From contig NC_088795.1 in assembly GCF_011386835.1 (NCBI RefSeq), positions 106,328,434 to 106,392,433 on the forward strand: a stretch of 64,000 nt of DNA, in the 5' to 3' direction. Shown one piece after another: positions 24,342 to 35,900 of the stretch. How positions within the stretch are numbered: position 1 is the stretch's first letter; each line of letters opens with the position of its first letter. The DNA is from Chrysemys picta bellii (Eukaryota; Chordata; Testudines; Emydidae). The notes beneath the pieces were generated by a model. That model did not search any database and was not told where the DNA came from. It saw only the letters and a program-made list of their open reading frames with translations. The position numbers were made by a program, and so were the translations under genes.

Positions 24342-25225
24342 CATGTGTGTGAACCCTAATTGCTTATGAAGTGTATTTAGTGTGAAACTGCAGTGGGTTG
24401 AAATGCAGCGGTGGGGGATATGGACCTATGAGAGGGTGAAGTGAAGCTGCTGACAGAATTTTATTTGTGAGCAGCTGCACATGAACCTTGATGTTGCCAG
24501 CTGTGCATGAACTTTTTTTGGTTGCAGAATAAAATCTATCAGAAAAGTGTAGCTCCTGACAGAAGTGTTTATGTATATTCACCCCTCCCATCAATCATAT
24601 GTGGGGGGTTTTCACCCCCCCATTAATCTGTCATGCTTATGGATGCCCAGAGCCCATCAATCAGGTCTGTGGGCAGCCAGCCCCATCAATGAGTTTTTGT
24701 GTACAGAGCATAAATCTCCAGTTATCTAGTGAGAACCTGCCCCTCTACCAAGTTCTGTGGAGATGGACAATGTTCTTTTCAGAGATAAAAGATGAACAAT
24801 GAAAAGCAGAACTGTAAAGGAAAAAATAAACTGGATTTCAAATCTGTACTAAAAAAAAGTATGAAGAGAAACCCACCAGAAACTACTTTGAAAATTCAAA
24901 GGGCATTAAAACAAACCCTAATTTGACACCAATTGGTCAGCTTCTTTAGAGAAAAACCAAGATTCGATGTACCACTTTAAGCCGATTATAAAAAAAAAAC
25001 TATACAATTGCTACTCTAAGGCCCGATAATTCTTTAAGGGCTTGATCTAAACTTTAACATTTGTATTGTGATAGTACCTGCAGGCCAACCAGGTTAGGAC
25101 CCTATTGTGCTTAGTACAAGGGAGTAGCACTGCTGGAGTGGTCTGGAGCATCACTTGGGCCTCTAAAATCCAGGCATTTCAGAAAGCTAAGCACCGGCAT
25201 CTCTCCTTTGTCATTTTCTGACCAT
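24342..25225. other. Unassigned spacer
   Basis: No gene or element is recognised. Short open frames on both strands around 24364-24802 show no domain. Confidence 0.45.
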
Positions 25226-25508
25226 CAGGCTATGTCTGTTGCTGGTGTGATTTCCAGTGCAGTTAGAAAGGCTTGTGCTATTTCAGCTTGAGCCAACCTG
25301 CAAACAATAGTGGTGTGGATGTTACAGCATGGGTGGGGGCTTGAGCTAGTCACTTAAGCTCAAACACAGGAGGTTGAGCAGGCTTCGACCTGGGTGGCTA
25401 GTCAAAGCTGCCGTACCTGCTGCAACATCCACATTACTATTTTTAGTATGCTAGTCGAGCTGAGCTAGTAAGAGTCGCTCTTCCCTCACTGGGAATCATA
25501 GGGCCTAG
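25226..25508. mobile_element. Fold-back MITE remnant
   Basis: ATAGTGGTGTGGATGTTACA (about 25308) is repeated inverted as TGCAACATCCACATTACTAT (about 25422). The outer parts (GGCTATGTCTGTTGCTGG and CACTGGGAATCATAGGGCC) are loosely inverted too. The block therefore looks like a decayed hairpin-type MITE. No target duplication could be defined. Confidence 0.5.
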
Positions 25509-26294
25509 CTGCAGTTCCTAAGAGCAGGATTAGTTTTAACCAACTGTTCTTCAAAGTCAGCATTAAAGGTTTAGGATTTAAGATTCTACCATCTGTTCCA
25601 TCAGCCACATCCCCATACCATTACTCCTCCATTGCTCCCCCAGTCCATCCCCTGCTGCTCCCCCACCACCTCTGCTCCCCCCCACCCACTGACTCTCACC
25701 TCTCTGCGGTAGCTCTGGCCTCTAGTGGGGAGCAGTAGCCAGAGAACTGGGCTGGCAATGGAGTAGATTCAAAGTTAGGTGAGGAGGTGGGACCAGCCAG
25801 TCTTTAGGACCTGGGACTGATGGGAAATCCTGGCCACTCCCCACAGCTCATGGAGTACTTTGCAATGGCCACTTCCAGTAACAACATTATGGCAGTCTTG
25901 TCCCATCTCATTACCCCAGAGTGGTACTTCTGAGTGGAAGGACAGAGCATTCTGGTGCATGACACTCCAAGTGGGTGTGGAGAGAGAATACATGGCAGTG
26001 ACTGCCCTACACGCTGAACGAGGCAATATCACAAGAGGTGGACGTAAAGAGAGCAGCGAAAAAAGTGCATGCACAGTGGGTGCTTTCTGAAGAGCTCCAG
26101 CACTATAAAATTTAGCACTACTTCACTATCTAGGTCCTGTGCAAACACAGAACATGACAGTCCAATTCTTCTTCAAAAGTCAAAGGTTAGTGATGGTAAG
26201 GGGATCCTTTCACTCCTTTCAGTGGGCCCTGGAGCAGGCCATGGAAGACAAACCTCAATATGTCATTGTTACCAAGTACATAATAACACTTGCA
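25509..26294. other. Unassigned spacer, partly pyrimidine-rich
   Basis: About 25585-25700 is C/T-rich (CATTGCTCCCCCAGTCCATC, CCCCCCCACCCACTG). The rest is mixed. No gene or element boundary recognised. Confidence 0.45.
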
Positions 26295-26299
26295 AGGTT

Positions 26300-27500
26300 T
26301 GTGACGGGTTAGATCACAGAAACCCCCCTGGGAGCTGCCAGCCGATGTGCCAAGACTACTTCTATCCCTGTTTTCCCTGCCAGCTCAGGACTCCAGCACC
26401 CTGTCTTGCTGAGCCAGACACTCCCGTCTGCTCCAACACAGACCCAGGGTCTGAGTTACTTGCCCTAAAGCTGCAGGTTTACCTGAAAACAGCTCACAGA
26501 AGTGTGCTTGTCTTTAGCACTCAGATGCCCAACTCCCAATGGGGTCTAAACCCAAATGAATCCGTTTTACCCTATATAAAGCTTATGCAGAGTAAACTCA
26601 TAAATTGTTTGCCCTCTATAACACTGATAGAGAGATATGCACATTTGTTTGCTCCCCCAGGTATTAATACATACTCCGAGTTAATTAATAAGGAAAAAGT
26701 GCATAATAAAAGTGATTTTATTAAATATAGAAAGTAGGATTTAAGTGGTTCCAAGCAGTAATAGACAGAACAAAGTAAGTCACCAAGCAAAATAAAATAA
26801 AATACGCAAATCTATGTCTAATCAAACTGAATACAGATAATCTCACCCTCAGCGATGCTTCAGTAAGTTTTTTTCCTCAGGTGGGACACCTTCCAGGCCT
26901 GGCCACAATTCTTTCCTCTGGTACAGCTCTTGTTACAGCTCAGGTGATAGCTAGGGGATTCTTCCTGATGGCTCCTCTACTCTTTTGTTCTGTTCCACCC
27001 CTTTATATATCTTTTGCATAAGGCGGGAACCTTTTCTCCCTCTGGGTTTCCACCCCCCCTCTCTGGAAAAGCCCCAGGTTAAAGATGGAATCCAGTTCAG
27101 GTGACATGATCACATGTCACTGCAAGACTTCATTACCCACTTGCTAGCATGCACATATACAGGAAAACTAACAGGTAAACACAGCCATCTGCAGACAATG
27201 GTCCTGGTTAATTGGAGTCATCAAGATTCCAAACCACCATTAATGGCCCACACTTTGCATAATTACAATAGGCCCTCAGATACAAGTTTTAGATACAAGA
27301 GTGGTACCTTTATACAAATAGGATGATCACACTCAATAGATTACAAGCTTTGTAATGATACCTTACAAGAGACCTTTTGCATGAAGCATATTCCAGTTAC
27401 ATTATATTCACTTATCATGTTTTTATAAAACTATTCCAGTTACATTATAGTCACTTATTATCATGTTTTTGTAAAATCATATAGACTGCACAATGTCACA
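26300..27500. mobile_element. LTR-like element, family A, copy 2
   Basis: It starts TGTGACGGGTTAGATCACAG and ends ...GCACAATGTCACA. The flanks AGGTT (26295-26299) and AGATT (27501-27505) match at 4 of 5 positions. Length is 1201 bp. It is collinear with copy 1, in the same orientation and about 2 kb downstream of it. Near its end a segment of about 45 bp beginning TTCCAGTTACATTATA is duplicated in tandem (about 27391 and 27433), which partly explains its extra length. The 222-codon open frame across 26069-26737 is non-coding LTR sequence read by chance. Confidence 0.8.
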
Positions 27501-27505
27501 AGATT

Positions 27506-29027
27506 AATCTCTTATGTCACCAAAGCAGCATTAATTGATATGAACCCCATCTGAGAGAGATTCAGTTTCTAGGTCTTTTGAGAATCTGAATGTCCTCCAG
27601 CTAGGATAACAGCCCCAGAAGAATCAGTAGGTAAGATAGATAGGAGTGATAAATTAGCCCATTCCATTGGAAGATTGAAACCAATGATAGATGGATGGTA
27701 GGAATCAGTTTTGTGACCAACCAATCTCTCATGGAATGCAGATTTCCAAGACAGTTGCAGTGTAATTTTTAGGTAATTTCAGGCCTTAAAACTCTCTCAT
27801 CTACTCACTTGAACTAGGAAAGATTTACATGGTTAAATCCACAGAAGACAATAGTGTCTGCTCAGTCAAAAATACCATTTTGTAAAGGACCATAAATATA
27901 TATTTACCCACATGATTCACTGCAAAATTAATAAACATTTCCAAATGTATAACTCATCACAAAATATGTGCTAGTCCATAATGGCTCCTTTTGGTGATAT
28001 TCATTACACATAACCTTTAGCCAAATGAGGTATCTAAAGCCATATCTTACACATGCAGTACCTATATACTTCTTAGTAGTACTAACATGAGTAATTCTGC
28101 TATCTCTTGTAGAGAAGAGGCTTTCATTTCTTTCTTTTTGACAAACAGGCATGCTGTTAACTCTATTTAAATGCTGTGCTACATATTATCCCAAAGGGTT
28201 GTTGTTAAAGAGCGCGGCAAGATATGATAAAATCAAAAGAAAAGAAAAAAAATCTTGCCTCACACACAGTATAAGCCCTATCTGATTCTAACTGTACATG
28301 AAATCAATTTGCTTTTAATGTTACTTTATATGAAGTATTATCTAGACGGCTTCAGCTTTTAAAATGACTTGCATTTGCAGATTTAAAGTAAAAGTGGAAA
28401 AGTTTCTATTTAAAACTAGCATGTGGGTTTTTTTCTGTTCAATAGACTTGTGAAATACCTTTATTATATTCAGCATATGAAAAGTGAAAAAAAATCAGAA
28501 ACCTTGCCTTATGCAATTTTAGCCCACACTAGTATTTAAGTGTCATGTAAAGAATAATTTTTCCAGTGTACTTGCACAATGCACCTAAAGAAGCTAAAAT
28601 AAGAGCAGATTGTACATATTATCATACATGCAGCATACTTAGATGTTCAGCCAAAAATGGGATGCAGGAATCATAGATACTAGTGAGCGCTCCACTGGCC
28701 ATTCCCAAGGACTGCTGTGAAGCGAATCCAAGCCTGCTTTGGCTCCCCTGGGGTGTGGTACGCTTCTAGAGCCTCAGCCAGCTGCAGCACTGTTTCTTCC
28801 CTTGGCCTCAAGGGCACAATTCCTGGGCACTGACTCTCCATCTGCTCACTCTTCACAGAAATGGAGCTCATCAACAGGCCTGCCCTAGGCCTCCACAACC
28901 GGTGCTGACCTCTTAGATACCCCAGTTACTTAAATACTCCTTTCTCCCAATACTCCAAACAAAAGGTATGAAGCTTCTGGTTTACAGTCCAATTCTGTCA
29001 GGGGCACACAGCAGTTTTGAAGCAGCC

Positions 29028-29028
<1 letters not shown>
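27506..29028. other. Unassigned spacer
   Basis: Mostly AT-rich. About 28680-28910 is GC-richer, and its minus strand has a 72-codon open frame (28898-28680) without a domain that I recognise. It could be a fragment of a retroelement or old pseudogene, but I cannot assign it. Confidence 0.4.

Positions 29029-29062
<34 letters not shown>
29029..29062. repeat. (AC)17 microsatellite
   Basis: An uninterrupted AC tract of 34 bp. It produces a poly-(Cys-Val) frame on the minus strand that should be ignored. Confidence 0.97.
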
Positions 29063-29064
<2 letters not shown>

Positions 29065-30289
29065 CATAGGGTTTAACACTTTTACGCTCTTTTATATTTA
29101 ATAGTGTCAAGCACAGGAGAGTACAGATCATGCTAAATGTGGTTTCCTTACTACTTGAGGGCATTCTTTGGACTGGGATCCAAATCCCTTGGGTTGTACA
29201 GAGTGCTTGGTGTTGTCTGAGCTCAGGAAAGTGGACAGGGCCCCCTGACCCATGAGGCTACGACATGCTGGGTGACTTCTCCATCCTGAGCCCCTCACTC
29301 AGTTTATGTGACCTTGCTGTCTTCTGTCCCAGGCTTCCTCTTCCTGTCTACCTGTACCTGTACATTTCTTCATTTAAACTCTTCCTGGCCACTGGCTCTC
29401 TTTTGTTCTACTCCTACTAAGTTTCTGCTGATTCTACCTGTCCCTTTCCCTCCAGAGGAATCAGCTAAATGTTTTGTTTTTTTTTCCCCCTAAGGATGCA
29501 TCTTCTCTTTTTTTAATTTCTTTTCATAACCTTTGTGAAATCTAACTACCATTGCTAACCTTAAGTATTTCCCTTTGTATCTGTCTGGAGTGTGCATGCT
29601 ACAGGCCCTGTAAGCAATGGTGGATCCACACACATATAGGCACTCACAATACAGCAATTCTTCATAATATAATTTCACTATATCAATCAGAAATCATACA
29701 TTGTACAGATATAGACCCAATTCACCACACCAGGTTACTGAAAATAAATAATAGTGATATCTTTATTCATGTGCTCTATTATCACAGTCAGCTATTAATG
29801 CTCACTTGTGTACAGCTCTGTATGGGTGCAGAAGGTAGGGGAGATGGGAAGTGCACAAGGAAGCTATCCCCTCCCTGGCACTGCAGGCCAGGACACAATT
29901 CCACTAATTGCACTCAAGAAGTGTAATGATTTAATGAGTACAGAGTTGGCAATGGCTACGCTCCCCAGAGTAGGCTGTAGCTCTGGCCTGTTCTGCACAA
30001 GTCAATGGAGTTGGGCAAGAATGTAGGCACATGCTATATTTGAAAAAGTGCAGCAGGGAAATCACTCCCTTTACAGTCCTGAAGGTTTGTCCTTTCCTCA
30101 TTGTGCTGCTCCTGATGTGGAGGTGCTTCCCCAAAGCTCACTCTCCCTGCTGTACAGTGTGACTATAAATGTATTTTTAAAAGCCATCTTCTGTCAGTTC
30201 TTTTCTAAATGCTATGCTATAAAAGAAAACGGGGCCCAATTTTCAGAGGAGCTGCTGAGCACCCATGACTGCATGTGAAATAATAATAT
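29063..30289. other. Unassigned spacer
   Basis: Mixed composition with T-rich runs near 29480 and 29510. Several overlapping short open frames on both strands (29308-30278) have no domain. No repeat is recognised. Confidence 0.45.
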
Positions 30290-30470
30290 ATGGAGATATA
30301 CCTATCTCATTGAACTGGAAGGGACCCCAAAAGGTCATCAAGTCCAGCCCTCTGCCTTCACTAGCAGGACTAAGTACTGATTTTTGCCCCAGATCCCTAA
30401 GTGGCCCCCTCAAGGATTGAGCTCACAGCCCTGGGTTTAGCAGGCTAATGCTCAAACCACTGAGCTATGG
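30290..30470 (-). mobile_element. tRNA-derived SINE with CR1-like tail (turtle-type)
   Basis: On the minus strand the head reads TAGCTCAGTGGTTTGAGC (RNA polymerase III A box) and GGGCTGTGAGCTCAATCC (B box), as in a tRNA gene. The tail ends ...GACCTTTTGGGGTCCC and TTCCAGTTCAATGAG, resembling CR1-type LINE 3' ends (compare 61.70-61.73 kb and 41.83-41.86 kb). A tRNA head plus a LINE-derived tail is the known structure of cryptodiran pol III SINEs, which borrow LINE machinery to transpose. Anticodon-stem pairing is lost, so it is not a tRNA gene. Confidence 0.85.
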
Positions 30471-30902
30471 GTATTGACAATATTGCTGTCCCCAATCATT
30501 CAAAATTGTGAGGAAGGCCCCCCAAATATGAGACTGGCTTAAAAATCACAAGATGAGGGGGAAAGGTTCATTTTATTTGACTCTTGCTGGAGGAGTGGTA
30601 CATTTTCAAGCTTTTCTTCACAATCACGAGGACTGGAAAGCTACTCTTTTGGTAAATAAAAGCTAAAATTGTCAGGTAATAACCTCACTTGAATAGGCTG
30701 GAGCTTTGAGAAAAACACCAAATATCACAAGGCTTGTGATAAAATCATGAGAGTTGGCACCACTATTCAGTACAGTGAATCAGGCCCATCAAATCTAGTT
30801 TTCACATGTGGCCACCTTAATGGACATGCACATTGTGAAGTGCAAAATGATTATTTGTGAGGTAGGTTTTGTAGATTAAACATGGGAATAGGAGACAGGT
30901 GA

Positions 30903-31199
30903 CTGCCTCATTCCCTGTGCACCATCCAGCCTGAGCAATGCATGAGGAAGGGGTTTTACACAAAATAGAGTGTAATTTTTAACTAAAGACCATATGCTAA
31001 TACATTCATACAAGGAAACAGAGTTAAGGTTTAGCAGAATATTTTAAAGAGGAACTCTCAACTTAATAACACCACTTATATTTAAATTCTTTTACTTAAT
31101 ATTGTTACAAGTAACACGATTTACTAGAAAAGAGATCTGAAGATCAATTATTTCTTTTTAAAGTTTGTCTATTTTGTGAATTCAACATCCTTTTCTGTA
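30903..31199. repeat. Dispersed duplication, copy 1 of 2
   Basis: 297 bp that recur at 32706-32999 in the same orientation. The only difference I can find is a 3-bp indel in CTTAATAACACC against CTTAACACC. Both copies begin CTGCCTCATTCCCTGTGCAC and end CCTTTTCTGTA. The flanks differ at once on both sides. No coding content. Confidence 0.97.
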
Positions 31200-31202
31200 T
31201 TC

Positions 31203-31350
31203 TATTACTGACTCACTGTGTGACCTTAGGCAACTTGTTTCACATATTTGTGTCTCGGTTTATGTTCTGTAAAATAGGGATAACCATGCTTGCTCACTTT
31301 GTAAAGCGCTTTTGAGAAGTGAGTCAAAGCATCATATAAGGTTAATTAAG
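31203..31350 (+). mobile_element. MIR / CORE-SINE-like fragment
   Basis: It carries the MIR core signatures in order: TTACTGACTCACTGTGTGAC, CTTAGGCAACTTGTTTCAC, CTGTAAAATAGGGATAA and GTAAAGCGCTTTTGAGA. MIR elements are ancient tRNA-derived SINEs best known in mammals, with relatives across amniotes. The 5' tRNA-like head is missing: the recognisable similarity begins right at the end of duplication copy 1. Confidence 0.75.
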
Positions 31351-32705
31351 ATTCAAGCACTCGGTTACTTGTCTAAATGAGAATGTGGCTCGTCTTAGAA
31401 AAGCCCCAGCATCTAAAAGTCATGCTCCTTTATGTCAAATAACGGTTAATCCCATTGCACTAGTTCTATTTTGCAAATAGGCTCCATATTTGTCAATGGA
31501 AGTAAAATGCATGTTCAATAAATTACATATTTTTCTTCATATGTGATGTGTGTACCAAGTAGAATTTTTCCTTTGCCAAAGGTGGAATATACACTCTTAT
31601 ACACTGTATGTAAGGCATTTAATAATTACTAAAGATATATATTTCTAAAACTGCAAACAGAAAAGGAAATCTCATCCCCAAATGTTTCTGAACAAAGTAT
31701 TTTACATGTTTAGTTCTGAATTGCTTTGTCTTGCTGCCGTATGTATGCATTGTGATAACCATGAAGATAATTATTCCAGAGACTAGTAACACAACCACGT
31801 GAATGTTGGATGATTCCAAAACTCTTGCCATTTGTAAAGGATTGGTTATGGAAACTCAGGGTTCTCAATAACTATACACATTAAATCCACTTAAACTAAC
31901 ATTAGGGATTCCAGCAACAAAGAATATAAAAATTCTCTTTTGCAGCTGTAGAAGTATGGAATGTAAGTGAATGTATTCTGTTCTCCTGACAATGGATGGA
32001 GTTATCTGATGTAGCATTCTGGAGGACACAAATGATTGACAGATTCCAAAAATGTCTGTGACCAGAAACTGAAAAGTTCCAGTGGTATTACAAAGATAAA
32101 GTTGCTGTCAGTTTCACTTCAGCTTAAATAGCATGCTGATACTTCCCATGACTTTTTCAGATATCCCTGAATTTCTCCTAGGAAATATTTGATAGAGTGC
32201 AGGTCTAATTGCACTCAGTCACTTAAGTAGTCAGATAGTAGATCAAAAAATATTTCTCTTTTTATAAAATGGTTCAGTAATCTGCTTCTGGGATGCTGGA
32301 TCTAGCAGGACCATGCAGGTTATATGTTGCCTGGGTGGTGCACCTCTGGCTTAGGAGTAACGGGAGATCTTCAGGCTAAAGAGAATGCTTTGGGGGAGGC
32401 CCTTTCAGGGGGAAACCCTGAAAATCTTCAGGAAATGTGTTCCCACTTTTTTTTCTTTAAATCTCATCTTACAAATGGCCTGAGTAACAAGTGGATTAGA
32501 GTTTCTGATACTAATGCTATTTTCTCAGTGTAAAAAGGGCAAATGAATTTCTAAAAGGATAAGGTATGTTCTTCCAAGTTCTTATCTCCATAGCAACCAT
32601 GCACGCTATTGACTTGAACCCTATTGATGCTGTTTGAACCATTTGCAATGGGTGAAGTAGAGGTTTTCTCATCAAATAGTGAGGGTTAAAAAATCTTCTG
32701 AATAG
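31351..32705. other. Unassigned spacer between the duplicated segments
   Basis: Unique-looking AT-rich sequence. Open frames at 31619-31831 (minus) and 32324-32533 (plus) show no domain. Confidence 0.45.
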
Positions 32706-32999
32706 CTGCCTCATTCCCTGTGCACCATCCAGCCTGAGCAATGCATGAGGAAGGGGTTTTACACAAAATAGAGTGTAATTTTTAACTAAAGACCATATGC
32801 TAATACATTCATACAAGGAAACAGAGTTAAGGTTTAGCAGAATATTTTAAAGAGGAACTCTCAACTTAACACCACTTATATTTAAATTCTTTTACTTAAT
32901 ATTGTTACAAGTAACACGATTTACTAGAAAAGAGATCTGAAGATCAATTATTTCTTTTTAAAGTTTGTCTATTTTGTGAATTCAACATCCTTTTCTGTA
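32706..32999. repeat. Dispersed duplication, copy 2 of 2
   Basis: 294 bp matching 30903-31199 except for a 3-bp deletion; the copies start 1803 bp apart in direct orientation. The minus-strand open frame at 32816-32517 overlaps it by chance. Confidence 0.97.
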
Positions 33000-35900
33000 G
33001 TTAGTTTGTCTTTCCCCAGTTATGTGTGGCTGTTTACACAGAAGGAGGGGAGAAAAAACACACTTTAAAAAGACAAAAATCTGTACAAACACAAAATCTT
33101 ACTTCAAAAATCAGGAGCAGGTATAGTATGTGAAACTACTTTAATTTTAACTTTTAAATTACTGAAATGCAAGTAGTTTGTTTTCCTGATTCTAGAGTGT
33201 CTTATTCTGCAAACCTAACATTCTCTTAATTTTCTGTCAGTGTATATATCATTAAACTGAAATTTTATATATGTGCATGCATATTGATAAAATGTTTACC
33301 AAAAATACAGGTTTCTTTATTTATATTATCCTGCACATAAATACTATGGCTTTGATAAGAAAAAATACATTAAGTATTGGTAAAGTGTACATCAATTAAA
33401 ATAAAATAAACTGGAAATGGTGACCTCCATTTTACTGTAGATGTATTAAACCCAATTACATTAAATACTTAGATTGTAAACTATATGGAACAGGGATAAT
33501 TTTTTGTTCAGCCCCTAGTAGAATGTTGTTCTGGTCCATGACTAGCACTCCCAGGCTTTACAATAATACAAATATTAAATTAGAAATAATAATTAAACTT
33601 CAGATAGCCCTCTTCCCCAACTTAATTTAAGGAGTCTGCCCTATTATCATAAATGTACAGGTTATAAGAAACAATACTTAAAAGCTGACTTTTTAAAAAA
33701 GAACTTTTTGACGTATAACTTTAGAAGAATGACTGTTCTGGAGTTTTAAAATATTGAATATTGGGCAAACCACTAGTTATTTCTGAATCAAACAGCAAAA
33801 TTCTATAAGAAGTAAATACATTGAATTAAGTTGACAGTTACAGAACACAAAAGTAATTTAAAATAACTTTTGTGATTAGATTTTTCTGAATAAAATTTGG
33901 TTTAATTTACTACATTAGTACTTTGCCAACAAGTATGTGGATGTTGCTTACAGGGTTAGAATCAGGTATCTCTTCTCTAGGCAGGTAAATTCCCAGAAAT
34001 AAAATGTGGTGTGTGAAAGCCAGTGGACTTCGAAGTGATGTTACTGACTCCATCCATCTCAACCCCCTTCAAGATAAAAGGTGGATAAAAGGAGTTAATC
34101 AAATTCAAACAAAACAATTAGAACTTTACTTTAGTTGAATGACAATTTTGAACTCAATTGAATCCTATCTGAACTAGAGCAAAAGTGAATAAGAACTTCT
34201 TAGCAGGCTACCTACACTTGTCATTCAGACTCATATGATTAAGCAAGTGTTAGATGCCTGTATACCCCCCTGTCCCCATCAGAATAGAGGGACAGATGAG
34301 GGGTGAACTGAATTTATTGGCCTGAGAAGCCAAGCTATTACTTGAATGTCAGCAGTAAATTACTATCCCCTGAAACTAGTAAGAGGCAATTGAGTCTCTG
34401 CTCAGTGCTGCTTTGGTTGGTGCAACTGATATACCACTCCTTGCTCAAGGTGGGATCAAAGTCACTATCCAGGCCAAAAATGTGTTGAATGAAAGGTTCC
34501 ATGAAAACATGAGGATATTGCAGGACACCATACAGTTTTGTTCTGGAGATAATATGACATCATATGCAGTTTTTATAAGTAGTTTGACATAAAATACTAT
34601 CTAGAAAAGTCTTGTGAATTAACATCTATCTCAAGCCTAGTAATCTTTTAAGTCCTAACCATCAAAAGAACAGTTCTTTTAATGTTTATACACTGATTGT
34701 ATTTTCAGTTTCTTTTATAACACTGTCCATCAAAGTTATGAACTCTTTCTTGGAGTCATTCAGAATGGGTAAGAGCTGTTTCTGATCTCTTGTGTATGAG
34801 TAGAATCTGATCTCTGTTACACCAGTGTATATCCAGAATGACTATTAACACTATAGCCAGACTACTAACAAGCCAATATGTAAATAGGCTGGTAAACAAT
34901 TTTATTTAAGTCCAAATAGACAAGTCAGGTACTATAGAAATAATGAAAATGTATTGAGATAAGAGATGATTAAAGCAGTGTGCTCTCTACATTTTACCTA
35001 CGTTCTACAGCATAGAGGAAAGAATAGCATTAAACTGACATTATTTTACAGAAAGAAAAACCAACAGCCTTGGGGCTAAATGGGGAGGAAAACTAGTCTT
35101 TGTCCATCGGTCTATCATATTTCTGCTTCATCCGTTGAGAGGTGCTCAGATACTTTAGTCGTGGGCACTATAAGAGCCTAGAGAGACAGACGGACCACTT
35201 GCAACAGTTATTGTCTGGGGCTAGACGCACTGTGAGAAGATTTGTAGGGATCCTCTAATAGCAGTGGTAAGAAGTTTTGAAAATTGAGTAGAAGAAAGGG
35301 TCCTTGTCCAGGAAACACTGAAACATATTGCAAAATTTTATAGATTTCACACAAGATCAATAAATTTTGCAAGCCTTCCTTTAGCTTCACAATCATTTTA
35401 ATTATGGTAAATTGTATGAAGAGTTCTCTTCTTACTGTCAATAATGCCTTTCAAATGCATGCAGAAATTCTTTGCAAATACATGCAGAACTTCACTGATA
35501 ACAAGTTTGGGATTCTGTATTTTTGTCAATAAAAATAAAATTCCCAAGTTAACTTTCTAGGTGAAACATTTTACACAGACGACATATCTTTCCACATCCC
35601 ACATTTTGCAGGAACCAATACTGCATGATATAATTTATTAGGGACAGATGATGTAAAGTCACAAACTCAGCAAATCGCTGGTAAAAGGTGTTGGACAATT
35701 AGATGTGTATATAATTCTTTTGTTCTTCTTTCTCAACAGTATCCTTACTGATACAGTCATTTCATCTCAGCATGAAATGACAAAATAACATTACAAACTC
35801 TTTAGTCCATGGAGTATACTGATAATGGAAGATATCATTCCACAAATACCAAACCAGTATTTGGATAACATAGCTAGCTTTGCCTGGTGGGATCAGCTAA

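Noticed and set aside
26069..26737. 222-codon plus-strand open frame
   Set aside because: It spans the boundary of an LTR-like repeat whose second copy (23249-24336) does not keep the frame; no domain is visible.
28680..28898. 72-codon minus frame in a GC-richer patch, possible exon
   Set aside because: No recognisable domain; splice sites and neighbouring exons not found. Left as unassigned.
30400..30470. Possible tRNA gene on the minus strand
   Set aside because: It has A and B boxes but lacks a paired anticodon stem and is joined to a LINE-type tail: a SINE.
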